A DNA stretch of 64,000 bases from Aplectana chamaeleonis (lineage: Eukaryota > Nematoda > Chromadorea > Rhabditida > Cosmocercidae). Below are positions 45,645 to 56,267 of this stretch, in pieces. The first letter of the stretch is position 1. The number at the start of each line of letters is the position of its first letter. The notes below the pieces were generated by a model. It saw only the letters and a list, made by a program, of their open reading frames with translations. It searched no databases and was not told the origin of the DNA. The translations under genes and the position numbers were made by a program. Location of the stretch: assembly GCA_029168955.1 (NCBI GenBank), contig JAPDOI010000117.1, positions 1,339,001 to 1,403,000 of the forward strand. The letters are read 5' to 3'.

Positions 45645-46070
45645 AATTAGCAGGTCGTTGCGCCAATTTCCGGCGGAGCTACGACCCTCCCCTGTTGACC
45701 AAAGCCTTGCGAAAATTGTCAAATTTTCACGAGTTTTCCTCCCCCGAGATAAAAGATTGCTTCAGCTTTCTTGAAAAAATTCTCCTCATTTTATCTTCCC
45801 AAATAATTTCGCGTAAGTTCCCAAACTTTTATGAAAATTTTACAATCCCCCTCAATTTCTTTTTTTTCCAGAAGTTTTCCAATTTTTTACGACCTTTGTC
45901 GCACCGGGTTGCAACCCTGCTCAATCCTGTAGCGGGTTGAGCCTAATCTCGCCGGGTCAAGAACCACCCTTCGAAGATCAGAAATTTCAATTGATTTCTT
46001 GGTTTTTTACGACCTCCCCCCTGAAACATGCGTCTACAATTTTCAGACCGGAAAAGTTGAAAAAAATAAC
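45645..46070 (+). repeat. ACGACCCC dispersed repeat
   Basis: Alternates GGCGGAGCTACGACCC, TTTTCACGAG, TTTACAATCCCC, TTTTTTACGACC and GCACCGGGTTGCAACCCTGC. The same modules occur at 53210-53400 and 55830-56150. Confidence 0.55.
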
Positions 46071-46241
46071 TTTCGTTACTCGAACACACTGTTTAAATCG
46101 CTTCAGACTGAGAGAGGTTACGGTTGCCAAAAAACATAAGCACTGGCACGCATTGAGTGTCAATGTTTACAACCGAGTAGCCTATTTTCGCTACATACGG
46201 GACTTTATACGACAAGAAAACCTGGCCAAGGCATCGTTTAT

Positions 46242-46514
46242 ACTGTTCATATCTGGGCCAAATTCCGGTCCGCAGTCGCGTTCCGACACGCTTTGCGGCC
46301 GCACGCTTTCGAGTCGAAAGAGTTTCCAGCGCCGCAGTCGCCGATCTGTTGACTCTAGGTTGGTTTGAGAAACTGCAAACTAAACAAAATTGGAGCAAAC
46401 TGCATAAAAAAGCCATATCGAGTCGGCTGGAAACTCGACTGACTCGAGCGCGAGCGGCCGCAAAGCGTGTCGAGACGTAATTGCGGACCGGAATTCGGCC
46501 AAGAGAAGCACAGT
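46242..46514. mobile_element. Palindromic MITE, copy 2
   Basis: Homologous to 40184-40464, ending GAGAAGCACAGT and probably flanked by TA. Arms hold CGACACGCTTTGCGGCCGC and its complement. It lies inside the Harbinger element. Confidence 0.75.
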
Positions 46515-46559
46515 ACTTCCACCGCCGAGCGGTTCGGCACAATGTGACACTATAATAAT

Positions 46560-46775
46560 ACAATATTGGGTGTTATGTGGCCTGGGGGGGCACTGTGGCA
46601 TATAGTGAGGACCGAATAGCCACTTGGCCATTGCATATGGCCACGCCCATTTTTCCACGCCGCAACGATTTTGGCAGGGGAGGAAACCCCGGATTGGTGT
46701 TGTAATTGCGCAACGGCACGGAAAAATGGGCGTGTCCTACTGGGATGGCAGATGGTACCACCCCCCCCCCCTTTC
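46560..46775. repeat. Foldback repeat with CCACGCCCATTTTTCC arms
   Basis: GGCCACGCCCATTTTTCC at about 46639 mirrors GGAAAAATGGGCGTGTCC at about 46721. Related to the larger foldback at 53815-54440 (CACGTCCATTTTCCCGCG). Confidence 0.65.
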
Positions 46776-47244
46776 TGGTGATAGCACCGATTTGGCTAAA
46801 ACCTTTCCTAGAGGCTTTTTTGATCTGTGGATTAGGAATCTTTTACCCTCTTCGCAATTTTTGAAAGATTAATGAGGTTGAAGGGTAGGTTCTTTGCCTT
46901 TCGGCTACTATAACTGTTGGTGGTAATGAATAATTTTTTTCCATCTGAACTTGAACAAAAAGAGCTGATGGGGCGTTATTTTCAGACCAAGATTCGCCGA
47001 ACGTTCCCACACAGGGAAAACGAAAGGATTCCGTCCGAGCTCCAGGAAAGGATGAGTCAAAGTTAGTGCTAATTAAATGTCTTCTCGTAGATTTCATTGT
47101 TTTGACTGACGTTCAACGCATATATCAGTGGTCGAATATGAAGTTCGCACTTGAACATGGTTCACTTGCGTTTCTTTTTGAAAGATCACGTTACCTCACG
47201 AGACACGTGCAATAGTCTCTGGACCGTGGGAACATACTGCATAT

Positions 47245-47386
47245 TATACTTGGGCATCGAATAATTCCGAATCATCCGAAAAACCAAATTTTCTCTCTGG
47301 AGTCGGAATGGTTTGAGCTAATTTTGGTTCTCAGGCCTCAAGTTAGGGGTAGTCTATGATTCGAAATTATTCGATGCCCAAGTATA
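47245..47386. mobile_element. hAT-like MITE, second family, 142 bp
   Basis: Ends TATACTTGGGCATCGAATAA and its complement lie inside an exact 8 bp duplication CTGCATAT (47237-47244 and 47387-47394). Lies inside the Harbinger element. Confidence 0.88.
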
Positions 47387-47644
47387 CTGCATATAACCCC
47401 GTAGAAGCTCACAAATTTTCTGCGAAGTTTCGAATTTTGAAACAGTGTGCCACTGTGGCTGCTCAATATCATAGAGGGGGGAGGGTCACTTAGGTTTAGG
47501 GGCTATCCGTACTCCTGGCATCGCTCTCAGCTAGAGCGATCCGCTCGGTCGAAAAGGTGAGTATGAATGAATTTTCATACCTCCCGCGCCCCCCCCCCCG
47601 CTCTGCCGCAGCGGAGCCTCTCGAGCGATTCATCTTTTACTCAA

Positions 47645-48215
47645 AATTGTGGTGCGCGCGAAGCGCGCACCAGGTTTGGTTTTGAACTGGCCACGCGCGG
47701 AGCCCTAGAAATTAGCTCCAAATTGCATTGAAAAGAGCGCAAAAAGTTGGTAATATCCCCCAAAAATGGTTTGGAATGGTTCGCTGGTTTTCGAGAAAAT
47801 TTTTAAAAACAGCTCGATTTTGGTGTTAATCTCCTTTTTTCTCAGTTGGCGTTCATCAACTTGTGGGTACACTTAAAATTGAGCTAGGAAGCTCATTTTC
47901 GGACAGGAGGCTGGAAATGGATGCAGGTCGCTCCTATTCCAATTTGAACTTGATACAATAACTCTGAAGGGTACCTCAAAATCGTGGGTTCACATACTAA
48001 ATTAGCCGTGGAGCGCGAAAACTGCTGGGGCATGTTTCGGCTGTGGAGGGCAGGGTATGTGGGTGGATCTGCAGCCAATTAACTTAGGTCATTATAGGTT
48101 AGTACAAGGACTTGGTTTGGGAATTTCGCTCATCAAACATTATCGATTAATACCAATCAATAATATCGATCTTTTGCCTGTCGCACAAACTGCCGCAATG
48201 AGTGTTGATTGTTGA
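47645..48215 (-). repeat. Dispersed repeat with GTGCGCGCGAAGCGCGCAC palindrome, copy 1
   Basis: The reverse complement of 62440-63245. Conserved blocks include the terminal palindrome, ATTGAGCTAGGAAGCTCATT, GATGCAGGTCGCTCCTATTC and a CGATTAATA-type stretch. Confidence 0.75.
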
Positions 48216-48479
48216 GGGTCTAACTAGGGAACCTCGCATGGTGTACCCCCGGATCAGAAAGCTGATAGATGTTTTCTAGTTAACTCTGGCACGCCCTCTT
48301 CGAATCTGAACTCGGATTTTACTACGGATATCTGCGAAAAAAGTTGCGAAATCCGAAATTGAAGTATGAATATCCCGTTACAAGACAAAAAGTTTCTATT
48401 TTGGTTTTTATAACAAAACTGATTGATAGCGTGTCAAGTACGCGATATTTAGGTTTTAGCTAATTTCTGTTTTGAAGAA

Positions 48480-48657
48480 CGCGCCATGCACTCATCCAAT
48501 ATTCGAAGTGGTGGGTTCGATTGATTCTGCAGTGGTTGAATGCATGGTTGATTTGGGTCAGGGGCTGTTGTATAGAAGTGTTGCGCACGTTATCTCTCAA
48601 AAATTGCGCCATGCACTCATCCAATATTCGAAGTGGTGGGTTCGATTGATTCTGCAT
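48480..48657. repeat. Direct repeat upstream of the MADF gene
   Basis: A ~51 bp sequence (GCGCCATGCACTCATCCAAT..TTCGATTGATTCTGCA) occurs at about 48481-48531 and again at about 48607-48657. Confidence 0.9.
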
Positions 48658-48883
48658 GATCCATTCCTGCCAGGGGAATAGTACATATAAAAGGTCTTCG
48701 TCCGTTCCGCGATCACGTAATGACATTCCATCTATGGCATTCTAACTTTTCACAAGTTTTTCAATTATTCGTTATGCCGAAATCTTCAGATTTTGTTGAA
48801 AATGGAAAAAGCAGTTGAAGAAAATGGTCTTCCTTTGATTTTGTTTGTGCTTACAAATGATATAATTTTGTTCCTTTTCAGAA

Positions 48884-49788
48884 ATGGCCTTCAAAAGAGT
48901 CAAGGTGGAGCCAGGATTACAAGGGCTGACCGCGTTGACCGCGGATGAGAAATCAATTCTCATAGATGCTGTCAGCAGATACAGCGTCATCTGGGATGAA
49001 AGTTGCAGTTCGTACAAGAATAACTACGAGCGCACCAACGCCTGGAAAAATGTTGTTGAGGAAATGGAACTCGAGCTCGAAAGGAGTGTTGATTGTAAGT
49101 TTGCAGTTCACTTTCATTGGATCACATGCCTATCCGAACCAATTACTAGTAATTGATTTCAGCGGGTGCCATGCAAAAGCTCTGGAAGAACTTGAGGGAC
49201 ACGTATGTAAGAAAGAAAAGGGAGCTTCGAGAAAGCCTCGCTAGGTGTTCGGGTGCGGCAGCAACGGAGAATCTACTCAAGCGAGCCGAGACTTGGAGTC
49301 ACTGGAAGCAGTTGAATTTTTTGGATCCCATTGTGGACACAGGGTGAGTTGAATTGATTACTTTAGTTTCCCAGTCATTTTTCTATCATTTCAGGGTCCG
49401 CCATACGAATCTCGTTGACGAGAATATGGTGGACGATGATGTAGTGGTGGAGGTTGTGGAGAGTCCAAGCCCGAGGCCATTGTCGCAGCAGAACCGGGTC
49501 AGGCCGCGAAAGAAGCCGAATCCAATCGAAGGATTGGCAAATGTCATCAAAGAAACGGACAAACCCAACTTGGACCGATTCGAGATAACTTGTGAGTTAT
49601 TAATTTTTTTTTAAATCTTGGGAATTACTGTGGTATGTTCTTTAGGTATGAACCTGGCGCGTACTGTAAAGGCGCTCTCAGAGAGAGATGGGAATCGTGC
49701 CAGCTATTGGAAATTGCAAATCGATGAGATGCAGCTCATGATCGCCAGAGAAGAACACCAGCTCAGGACCGGAACCCGAAATGACTAG
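48884..49788 (+). CDS. MADF-domain DNA-binding protein of the Harbinger element
   Basis: Four exons (48884-49094, 49163-49343, 49395-49591, 49646-49788) join in frame with GT-AG introns of 68, 51 and 54 bp to give 243 residues. The ATG follows a TTTTCAG acceptor at 48875-48881, so a 5' untranslated exon is likely. Residues ~23-100 form a MADF domain: ILIDAVSRYSVIWD, TNAWKNVVEEM and LWKNLRDTYVRKKREL in the family order. An acidic stretch (VDDDVVVEVVE), a basic RPRKKPNP segment and a C-terminal helix follow. AATAAA is at 49886. In PIF/Harbinger elements the partner MADF/Myb-like protein binds DNA and the transposase and is needed for transposition; that role here is inferred. No stop or frameshift is seen, so it may be functional. 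Bounds are the whole spliced CDS. Confidence 0.85.
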
Positions 49789-49867
49789 AACTTTTTGGTT
49801 GACGCCCTACTAGCTAGCCGATTTCGGAACTAAGATTGATCTGTTTGCGATTAAATGATTGACAACA

Positions 49868-49891
49868 TTTATTCTATTGATTTCGAATAAA
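49868..49891. terminator. Overlapping polyadenylation signals of the convergent genes
   Basis: TTTATT at 49868-49873 is AATAAA for the minus-strand transposase. AATAAA at 49886-49891 serves the plus-strand MADF gene. Confidence 0.6.
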
Positions 49892-50037
49892 CAATTCAGT
49901 GGCAGAAAGGTAACTTCTCAGTGTAGCAAAAGACTCGATACGTAGAATGATGTCGCCTATATGAAGTAAGTTGGAGATGGAGATCATTACTTTGGAGCGT
50001 CCATGAATCCAGCATTTCGAAGTGATGAGGAGAGAGT

Positions 50038-52096
50038 TTAAGAAATTCCATCTCTTGCTGAGAAATACTTTGTGAGACGTTCACGTTGAGATTTCGCCTC
50101 CGTGGGTAGCATACGCGTCCTGGGTTGGGGATGATCATGCTGTACTTGGTTTCCAGAGTTCATGGGTGGAAATCGCGAGAATACGTCTTCCATTGCACTT
50201 CGTTCAATCATGTAATTGTGCAAAATCTAAAAGCAATTCCATTATATTTGGAAGTATGCGAGAAGTATGCAAAAAAGACTAACAAGAGCTGTGATGATAT
50301 GCTTTTTACAGTTCTCAGGAAGTCCGCTAAGAGGACGCATGAAAATTCTGAAGCGAGACACCAGAATGCCGAAAACGGATTCAACAATCCGTCGCGCTCT
50401 GAAAACAATCATTTTTTTGATGCACCAATTCTAATTTTTATACCTTTTCTCAATTGGCTCTCCACGTTGCAGACGCTCTACGCTTCCTTATTACTTTTTT
50501 GCTTGCTTACCACAAAGCATGGAACGCATTACATAGTGGGCCGCTGTTATTGACCTTTGCGAACCTACGACCCCTCCCCACTCGTTAGCTAAAGTTAGGG
50601 GAAATGTCAGAGAATTTCACGATCTGGACGGCAAGGGGGTGGAAGCTCAGTACGTATTTCGCCGATTCACTCCAAATTTACAAGTTTCCTCTCTCTAGGT
50701 CAAACATTCGTCGACCCACTTTGAGCAAGGCGTCAGCGCCTTTAATGATAGCAGGACAGTGTGAGGACTGGAGATCACTTATGCACCGTTCCTGGCCAAC
50801 CCAACCTAGGAGGCTGGAGCAGCAGAGACACTAGTTATTAGTGACCACCTGCACTTCCACAGCAATCATGAAAGGCGCTAACGTCCTCCACCAATTCCTT
50901 TAGAACACTCGCGATAGTGCATGCCGCTCCCATTGTGTCGAGCGGAAAACCTGCTGGATGGCAAGCGTATGTGGACAGTTGCATAACGTATAGCAAAAGT
51001 TCAACTCACGATGAGAAACACTTGTTAAAGTGTCGGCGCTCCTCAGTATTGGCTTCGGCCTGGGTATATGGCCTCTGCATAAGCAGAGTATGAGCGAATC
51101 CCCCATCGCCTAAAACATGGTAATCAACCACACCTTGACCGGCCAAATCTTCAGGAGGAGGGAATTCAGCAGCCGCAGATTCGAGAAACGATTTGATAGG
51201 AGAAGTACGAAATAGCCCTGAAAAATAACGAGCTCCAGGCACCATGCACTTAGACGTCACATGCTATTTGCCATGTTTTTGCATAGATGTCTACCGAAAA
51301 CTTGACAAAACAGGATTTTGATCAGAGTCGTAACTCACCGGAATCACTGACTCGTCCTTTTCCCCCACAGTCCATCAGTAATATTCTGTACTTGCTATCA
51401 ACAACTGCTAATAGGACGAACGAGAAAAATCCTTTGAAATTATAGTAGGAGCTCCCAGTAAGATTAGGACACTGAAAAGGGAAATCAATCATGGTAGCTA
51501 GAAAAGCAGTACGTGATTTTCAAAACGCTATGGCTTACCATACAACGGAAATGCTTTCCATCAATAGCTGCAACTCCCCTGGGGTAGCCCATTTCCGCAA
51601 AACCTTTCGCACTAGCTCTCCAAACATCACGATTTGGCGGTGGGATCATCTCAGAGAGAAGTTCTGAAAAGATATCAAATTTGTCCATACCAAGGATATC
51701 ATAACTCATTTCGACTCACCATCAATGATCACAGAGCAGCATTCATGGACTACGGCCGCAGCAGTAGACTTTCCCAACTTAGTATGTTGCGAAAGGCACG
51801 TAAATGAGATACCATGCCCCAAGTAGCTGCAAAGCACTCATTGAAACAGAATTGGTAAGTTAAGAAAAAGATCCAATAACTCACTGGAGGCAGAGTGACA
51901 AACGATGTCTTGGTGAAATGGGCGCTCTGTGTGTTTTCGAGTGGAGAAGTTTTGGTGCTATACGTGATAGAAGCTCCTCAAATTCTGATGGGCTCGTTCT
52001 AGTATACGATATGAAGCTCGACGGATTCAACGATGCCAAATAATCATCAAATGTCATGAAGCGTAGACTGATCCTGGCTTCATGCTCAGGCTTCAT
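50038..52096 (-). CDS. PIF/Harbinger DDE transposase
   Basis: Seven minus-strand exons join in frame without stops to 362 residues: 52096-51885, 51826-51720, 51663-51539, 51471-51339, 51217-51010, 50398-50284, 50226-50038. All introns are GT-AG. The product cuts and rejoins element ends in the nucleus in active relatives. Signature residues are present: AAIDGKHF with D141, SSYYNFKGFFSFVLLAVVD (NYK-like motif), GDGGFA with D230, and IVESVFG with E268. LHNYMIE marks the normal C-terminal helix. Length fits the family (about 350-450). The start is the first in-frame ATG of the first exon; an upstream exon is possible because the frame stays open a little further. Intron 6 (50399-51009) is ~610 bp and holds inserted repeat. 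It converges with the MADF gene 250 bp away. Confidence 0.88.
50410..51005. repeat. Repeat-filled large intron of the transposase
   Basis: Contains CCTACGACCCCTCCCCACTCGTTAGCTAA (ACGACCCC repeat, 50564-50592) and unassigned sequence. The other introns of this gene are 57-121 bp. Confidence 0.5.
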
Positions 52097-52099
52097 ATA

Positions 52100-52560
52100 A
52101 AGACGAGGTTGAGCACCAGGCAAATTCAGAGCAAACTTCAAGCACGATTTAATAACGTGAATACATCTTCCTCTGCTAAAAAGGGTATACTTAATAGCGC
52201 AATTGGTTTTCAAGATCAAAAACCAACCCTTTGAATCTGCAAATTGAGCAGCTTCGCGTCCTCAGAATATAAGCAAATATTGTATCGTAATATGACATCT
52301 CAAATGTGTAGTAAGAAAACTGCAATAAAAAGATAATCAGGTTTTTTCACGGTTTACAAACGACACAAGCATAATTCGGTCTCATTTCAAAAAATTCTAA
52401 GCATCATTTGCTCCCGATGTCTTTTTGATTTTTCGTCACTAATGGAGCAAGTTGTCACAAAGAAAACAAAAATGTGTCATAATAATACAGATAAAAGATA
52501 AAAAAAGGTACATCACACTAAAATAAACAGAATAAGACCGAATATTGATTAGTTTTGCCT
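52100..52560. other. 5' region of the transposase; AT-rich
   Basis: On the minus strand an ATG at 52289 opens a 35-codon frame that ends before the main exon. It could be an upstream exon or leader. Otherwise AT-rich with no feature. Confidence 0.35.
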
Positions 52561-52719
52561 GGGTACGGAACATTGCGGAAATTACGCAATTGCGCGTAGT
52601 CGCCTAGCGTTCGCGCGCCGTTCACACCTTGATTTCCGCGCGACGCGATTTTCGCGTCGCGCTGACATCGGCCATCGCGTCGCGCCGCGAAAACTCGGAA
52701 CGCCGCCTTACAAAGTGCC

Positions 52720-52835
52720 GTCGCCGCGAGATTCGCTCTCGCAGGGATTGCACAGAGGATGAGGAGTGCTACGCAGTACGGCGTAGCACTCCTCATCTTC
52801 TGTGCAATCCCTGCGACAGCGAATCTCGCGGCGAC
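52720..52835. repeat. 116 bp near-perfect hairpin beside the Harbinger right end
   Basis: Arms of ~55 bp (GTCGCCGCGAGATTCGCT.. to ..GGAGTGCTACGC) differ at two positions and are separated by 6 bases. It lies 10 bp outside the Harbinger target duplication. Confidence 0.9.
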
Positions 52836-53029
52836 GCCACTCCGAAAGCTCGTGTAGTTACCGCTTGACGATTTCAGTGAGGGGTGTCTTCACGTGAAGC
52901 TGGAGTTATCGCTCGAGGACCCGCTCAATGATCCTATTCGGTACTGTTTGCCGCCTACATTGTATATAGCTCTGCGATAGTGGAGCTGAGAGATTTGATC
53001 ATTATAGTTACTTTTCTAATTTAAGTCTA

Positions 53030-53400
53030 CATTTCACTCTTAGGCTCGAGTAGAGTTGACTTAGTAGGGAAACTGGAGGGGTCGTAACAATCATCGCTTA
53101 CGATATAACATTTCTGACGGGGGTCGTGGAGTAATTCATTAAGAAATAAACTTTTGCGAAAAGTAAAGTTTTTGTAGAGAAATGAACTTTCTGGAGTTGA
53201 GCTGGTTGTTGCGCCGATTTTCGGCGGGAATATCACCTACTTGATGACCGAAGTTCAAAATTTTCACGATCCATCTCCCGATATGAAAATTCCTTCAAGT
53301 TCTTGACAGTGGCAAAACTGGAGAAAACTCAAATTGAGGATGATTTTCGCGACCCCTCCAATTTTTTTTGCGCCGAGTCGTAACCCTGCTCAACCCTGGT
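53030..53400. repeat. ACGACCCC dispersed repeat, two orientations
   Basis: GGAGGGGTCGTAAC and GGGGGTCGTGGAG (53078-53130) are reverse copies. TTCGCGACCCCTCC and AGTCGTAACCCTGCTCAACC (53347-53395) are forward copies. Confidence 0.55.
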
Positions 53401-53814
53401 CTTAAAGTATTTGGGGGCGCGCATTGGTTAACCAAGCGTTCGCGATGCGGCGAAAACCCGCCGCACGAAGAGATCAGCAGCGAAAGGCACATGTAGGCCC
53501 AGTTACGCATTTCTACTAAATTCGCAAATGCACTCCTTCCCAGAAAAATTCTATAGGAGATTTCTACAATCTTGATACCCATGAAAATGCATTTTTAATC
53601 CTACAATTCTTGGTCTCGAAGCTGCGCCGCGCGCGAACTGCGGCGACCGCGACACGACCGCTAGCGAGTTACCGATGCTATGGAGCCTGCGAAGTTTTTT
53701 TGTCGGGGCAAGTGGAGTTCATCATGACACAACGTAGAGAAACGGTGAGTATTTATGGCCTAAAATGTGAAAATTTCTATTGGTTTTCAAAGAATTTCGT
53801 TTAATATTGCTGCA

Positions 53815-54440
53815 GGGAGGGGCACTAGGCCATCGAACATGACCACGTCCATTTTCCCGCGCTGCCGCGCAATAAGAACACTGAAGCCTAGTTTTGACTG
53901 CATCGCTGCTGTTTTTCATCGCAGCGGTTTCACACCCGCTGCTACAGCGATTTAGCAGCGGCGGCGATTCTGTTCATAGTGCATAGCCTCACGGATGATC
54001 GAAGAAATTCAATCAGTCAGTCAGATTAATGGCTGGTTGTCATCAATAACACGTTTCGACTCGTAAACACTGATCTTGTCATGTGAAAGGGTCAATATTC
54101 ATTAGACGAAACGTGTCTTTCGCTCCATCGCTGCCATAATGGCAGCGATGGAGCGATGATCAGCGACCATAGAGAATCGCTTCTCAAGCAGCGATGCAGC
54201 AAAACATAGGATTTCGTCGCCGCGACCCAGCGATGTGGGACGTTTGCCACGAAACGATCGCAATTAGAGCGGCTTTCTATTACTCGCGATGAAAAAGGAA
54301 CAGTTGTCCCTCGCATGGCCGCAGCGACCACCTGAAGCCAAAACTAGGCTTGAACCGGGGTTCCCCTCCTTTCAAATTCGGGGAGTCGTTTCGGCGCAGA
54401 AAATTGGGCGTGGACGAATGGCCCCCGCTGCTATAGCACC
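53815..54440. repeat. ~625 bp foldback repeat
   Basis: CTGAAGCCTAGTTTTGAC (about 53880) mirrors GCCAAAACTAGGCTT (about 54337). The outer part CCACGTCCATTTTCCCGCG mirrors GCGCAGAAAATTGGGCGTGG. The centre contains a near-perfect palindrome (54120-54156, CTCCATCGCTGCCAT and complement). Non-coding. Confidence 0.7.
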
Positions 54441-54531
54441 TAATATACGTGTTTACCTTTCATTTTAATTGTTCCGAATTATGTGTACATGCTTGGGTAA
54501 CCGAGCGAAGAGAAATAATATTTGTTATAGA

Positions 54532-54820
54532 ATGCCTACGCCGAGGAAAACCTATAATCACAGGACCAGCGTCGCTCAAATAGGAGCAAGGAAATATGGA
54601 AGTAAGTTATCCTATTCAGAAGCTACCGTGTAATTTTTAGTTGTTTCCGGTTTTTATAGACCTTTGAAATTTTAAATTCCAGGGGCTATCGAGCGACAAC
54701 TCCGTACGTAACGTGATGAGCTGGAGCGACTGATTCTCGTACGTCGCGAGGAAGAAAAACGCGAGCCGGAGCCGTTTTGGAACGACTATGACGATCAGCT
54801 CCCCACCTCCGCATCTCCAA
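54532..54820 (+). pseudogene. CACTA/EnSpm-like transposase, N-terminal exons
   Basis: Exon 54532-54601 (MPTPRKTYNHRTSVAQ..) ends at GTAAGT. Exon 54683-54820 follows an ATTCCAG acceptor in the same phase and reads ..ERQLRT, stop, RDELERLILVRREEEKREP. A single C-to-T change would account for the TAA in place of CAA. It ends at GTACG in the same phase as the next exon at 56268. The Lys/Arg/Glu-rich head precedes the transposase regions downstream on the same strand, so I treat it as their start. That link is inference. Confidence 0.5.
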
Positions 54821-55160
54821 GTACGATTTAAAGTTCACTTTTTGTCGAAATAATATAATTGAACCCGATCTTTTACGTTTGGAGGGTTTCCACTGTTCAG
54901 CAGTGGATTGAAGATTCATGTCTTAGGATATTGAAGAGGTTTCGGTGACCCTTTGCGTGCCGATTTCGGGCTCTTGACGGTATTCGGTAATTTTCCGAGC
55001 GTTGGTCTGTACCACCTTTTTGGTTCAGAGTGAGTAAACGCTGGTGCCCACGGACGCTATTATGCGGTCCAGCGTTTTCTGTTCCTAATGAGGGCAGAGC
55101 AGGAGGTGTGATTTGGACGCAGAAAGAAGGTCGTGCTATTTTGGACCCTATGTGTCGTAA

Positions 55161-55271
55161 GGCGTCATTCATAGTCCTCACCGCAAGCGCGGGAAGAGCG
55201 GTGGACTATTAAACTTTTTTTCCGCTCGTCCCGCGCGTGCCGCGCTTGCATTGAGGACTATGGTTGACGCC
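55161..55271. mobile_element. Harbinger-type MITE, 111 bp
   Basis: GGCGTCATTCATAGTCCTCA at the left and its diverged complement ending GACGCC at the right, flanked by TAA on both sides (55158-55160, 55272-55274). It lies in an intron-like gap of the CACTA-like gene. Confidence 0.75.
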
Positions 55272-55589
55272 TAATGAATACGACCGCTTAACTTTCGCCA
55301 CGTTTGAATGTGAAAATCGCGGAATACGTTTACGACACAGGCTCAATTAGCAGTAGTGTCAATGCTGCACTGCATCACACCTCGTGGCGTACCCTATGTG
55401 ATTGAAAGATTTATGTTTAGTAATCAGTGTTTCTTGGGTTGTGTGCAGGGTCAAGCTACCTACTGCCAGTAGGTAGTCATAGTTTTGAGCAAATTGCACT
55501 CAATATCCAATCCAGATTACCGGGTATGATATCTTTTGATTCAAAGTCTCTTTTCTTGGTATATTCGGGAAAATCCTTCTTTGGTGCCC

Positions 55590-56160
55590 GTCTTGTCGTG
55601 GGACGGTTCATGCCAGGGTTGAGCAGGCCGTTCCGTCATTTTCATGTGGAGCCAGGGTCAAGCGTAATATTGCAAAATCAGAGCCACCCCCTCTTACCCA
55701 TAATTTTTCTCCAAAAGAACTAAATTTTTGCCCCCCCCCCTGAGGTGCACCTTTTGGTTACATTTTTGTAGAAAAATTGTTGAGATTTTCGATAGTGGAG
55801 AGTGATTTGTATATCCAGAAAATTTCATTTTTGATCCGAAATTTTTACGATCCCCACGTAATCTTCAATTTCGGGCCAGAAATTTTGCGATCACTTTTTG
55901 CTAAATTTCACAACCCCGCCTGACCCTGTGTGGAGCTACGACCCCCCTCCCCGGCTGATCAAAATTTCGGAAGAAATTGAAAATGTATTACTATCGAAGG
56001 GCGTGAATTACTACCTCCTTCTAGCTAACCAAGCGGTTCGGAGAAAACTTCTTTATTTCTAAAAATTTCACGACCCCTCACCCCGAATTTTCATTTTTCG
56101 TCAAAAATTTTTCAAAATTTTTACGACCCCCGTTGCGCCGAGTCACACCCAGACAAAGTC
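55590..56160 (+). repeat. ACGACCCC dispersed repeat
   Basis: Modules AATTTTTACGATCCCC, TTTCACAACCCC, GAGCTACGACCCCCC, TTTCACGACCCCTC and TTTTTACGACCCCCG recur every 60-100 bp, with GCCAGGGTCAAGC and CCTGACCCTG between them. Confidence 0.6.
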
Positions 56161-56267
56161 GTCTAAATGAATAATTTGACTGGTCAAACATTGCTTTCTA
56201 AGTAACTTACGACATTGAAGGAGTCTTTCGTGCAGTCATAACGCTTTAACTCTGTTCAACTCTGCAG

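Larger units (their letters stand above)
42843..52707. mobile_element. PIF/Harbinger-type DNA transposon with two intact-looking genes
   Basis: The left end begins GGCGGCGTCTAGAGTTCATT and continues TCGCGGCGCGACGCGA. The right end, read inward on the minus strand, begins GGCGGCGTTCCGAGTTTTCG and continues with the same CGCGGCGCGACGCGA. Both are flanked by TTA (42840-42842 and 52708-52710), the 3 bp target duplication typical of PIF/Harbinger. Subterminal regions stay similar, with GGTGT..(T/G)(T/A)AC and GCG-rich tracts. Inside are a MADF gene on the plus strand and a DDE transposase on the minus strand, the two-gene set known for this superfamily. At 9.9 kb it is long because several smaller repeats sit inside. 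Confidence 0.7.
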
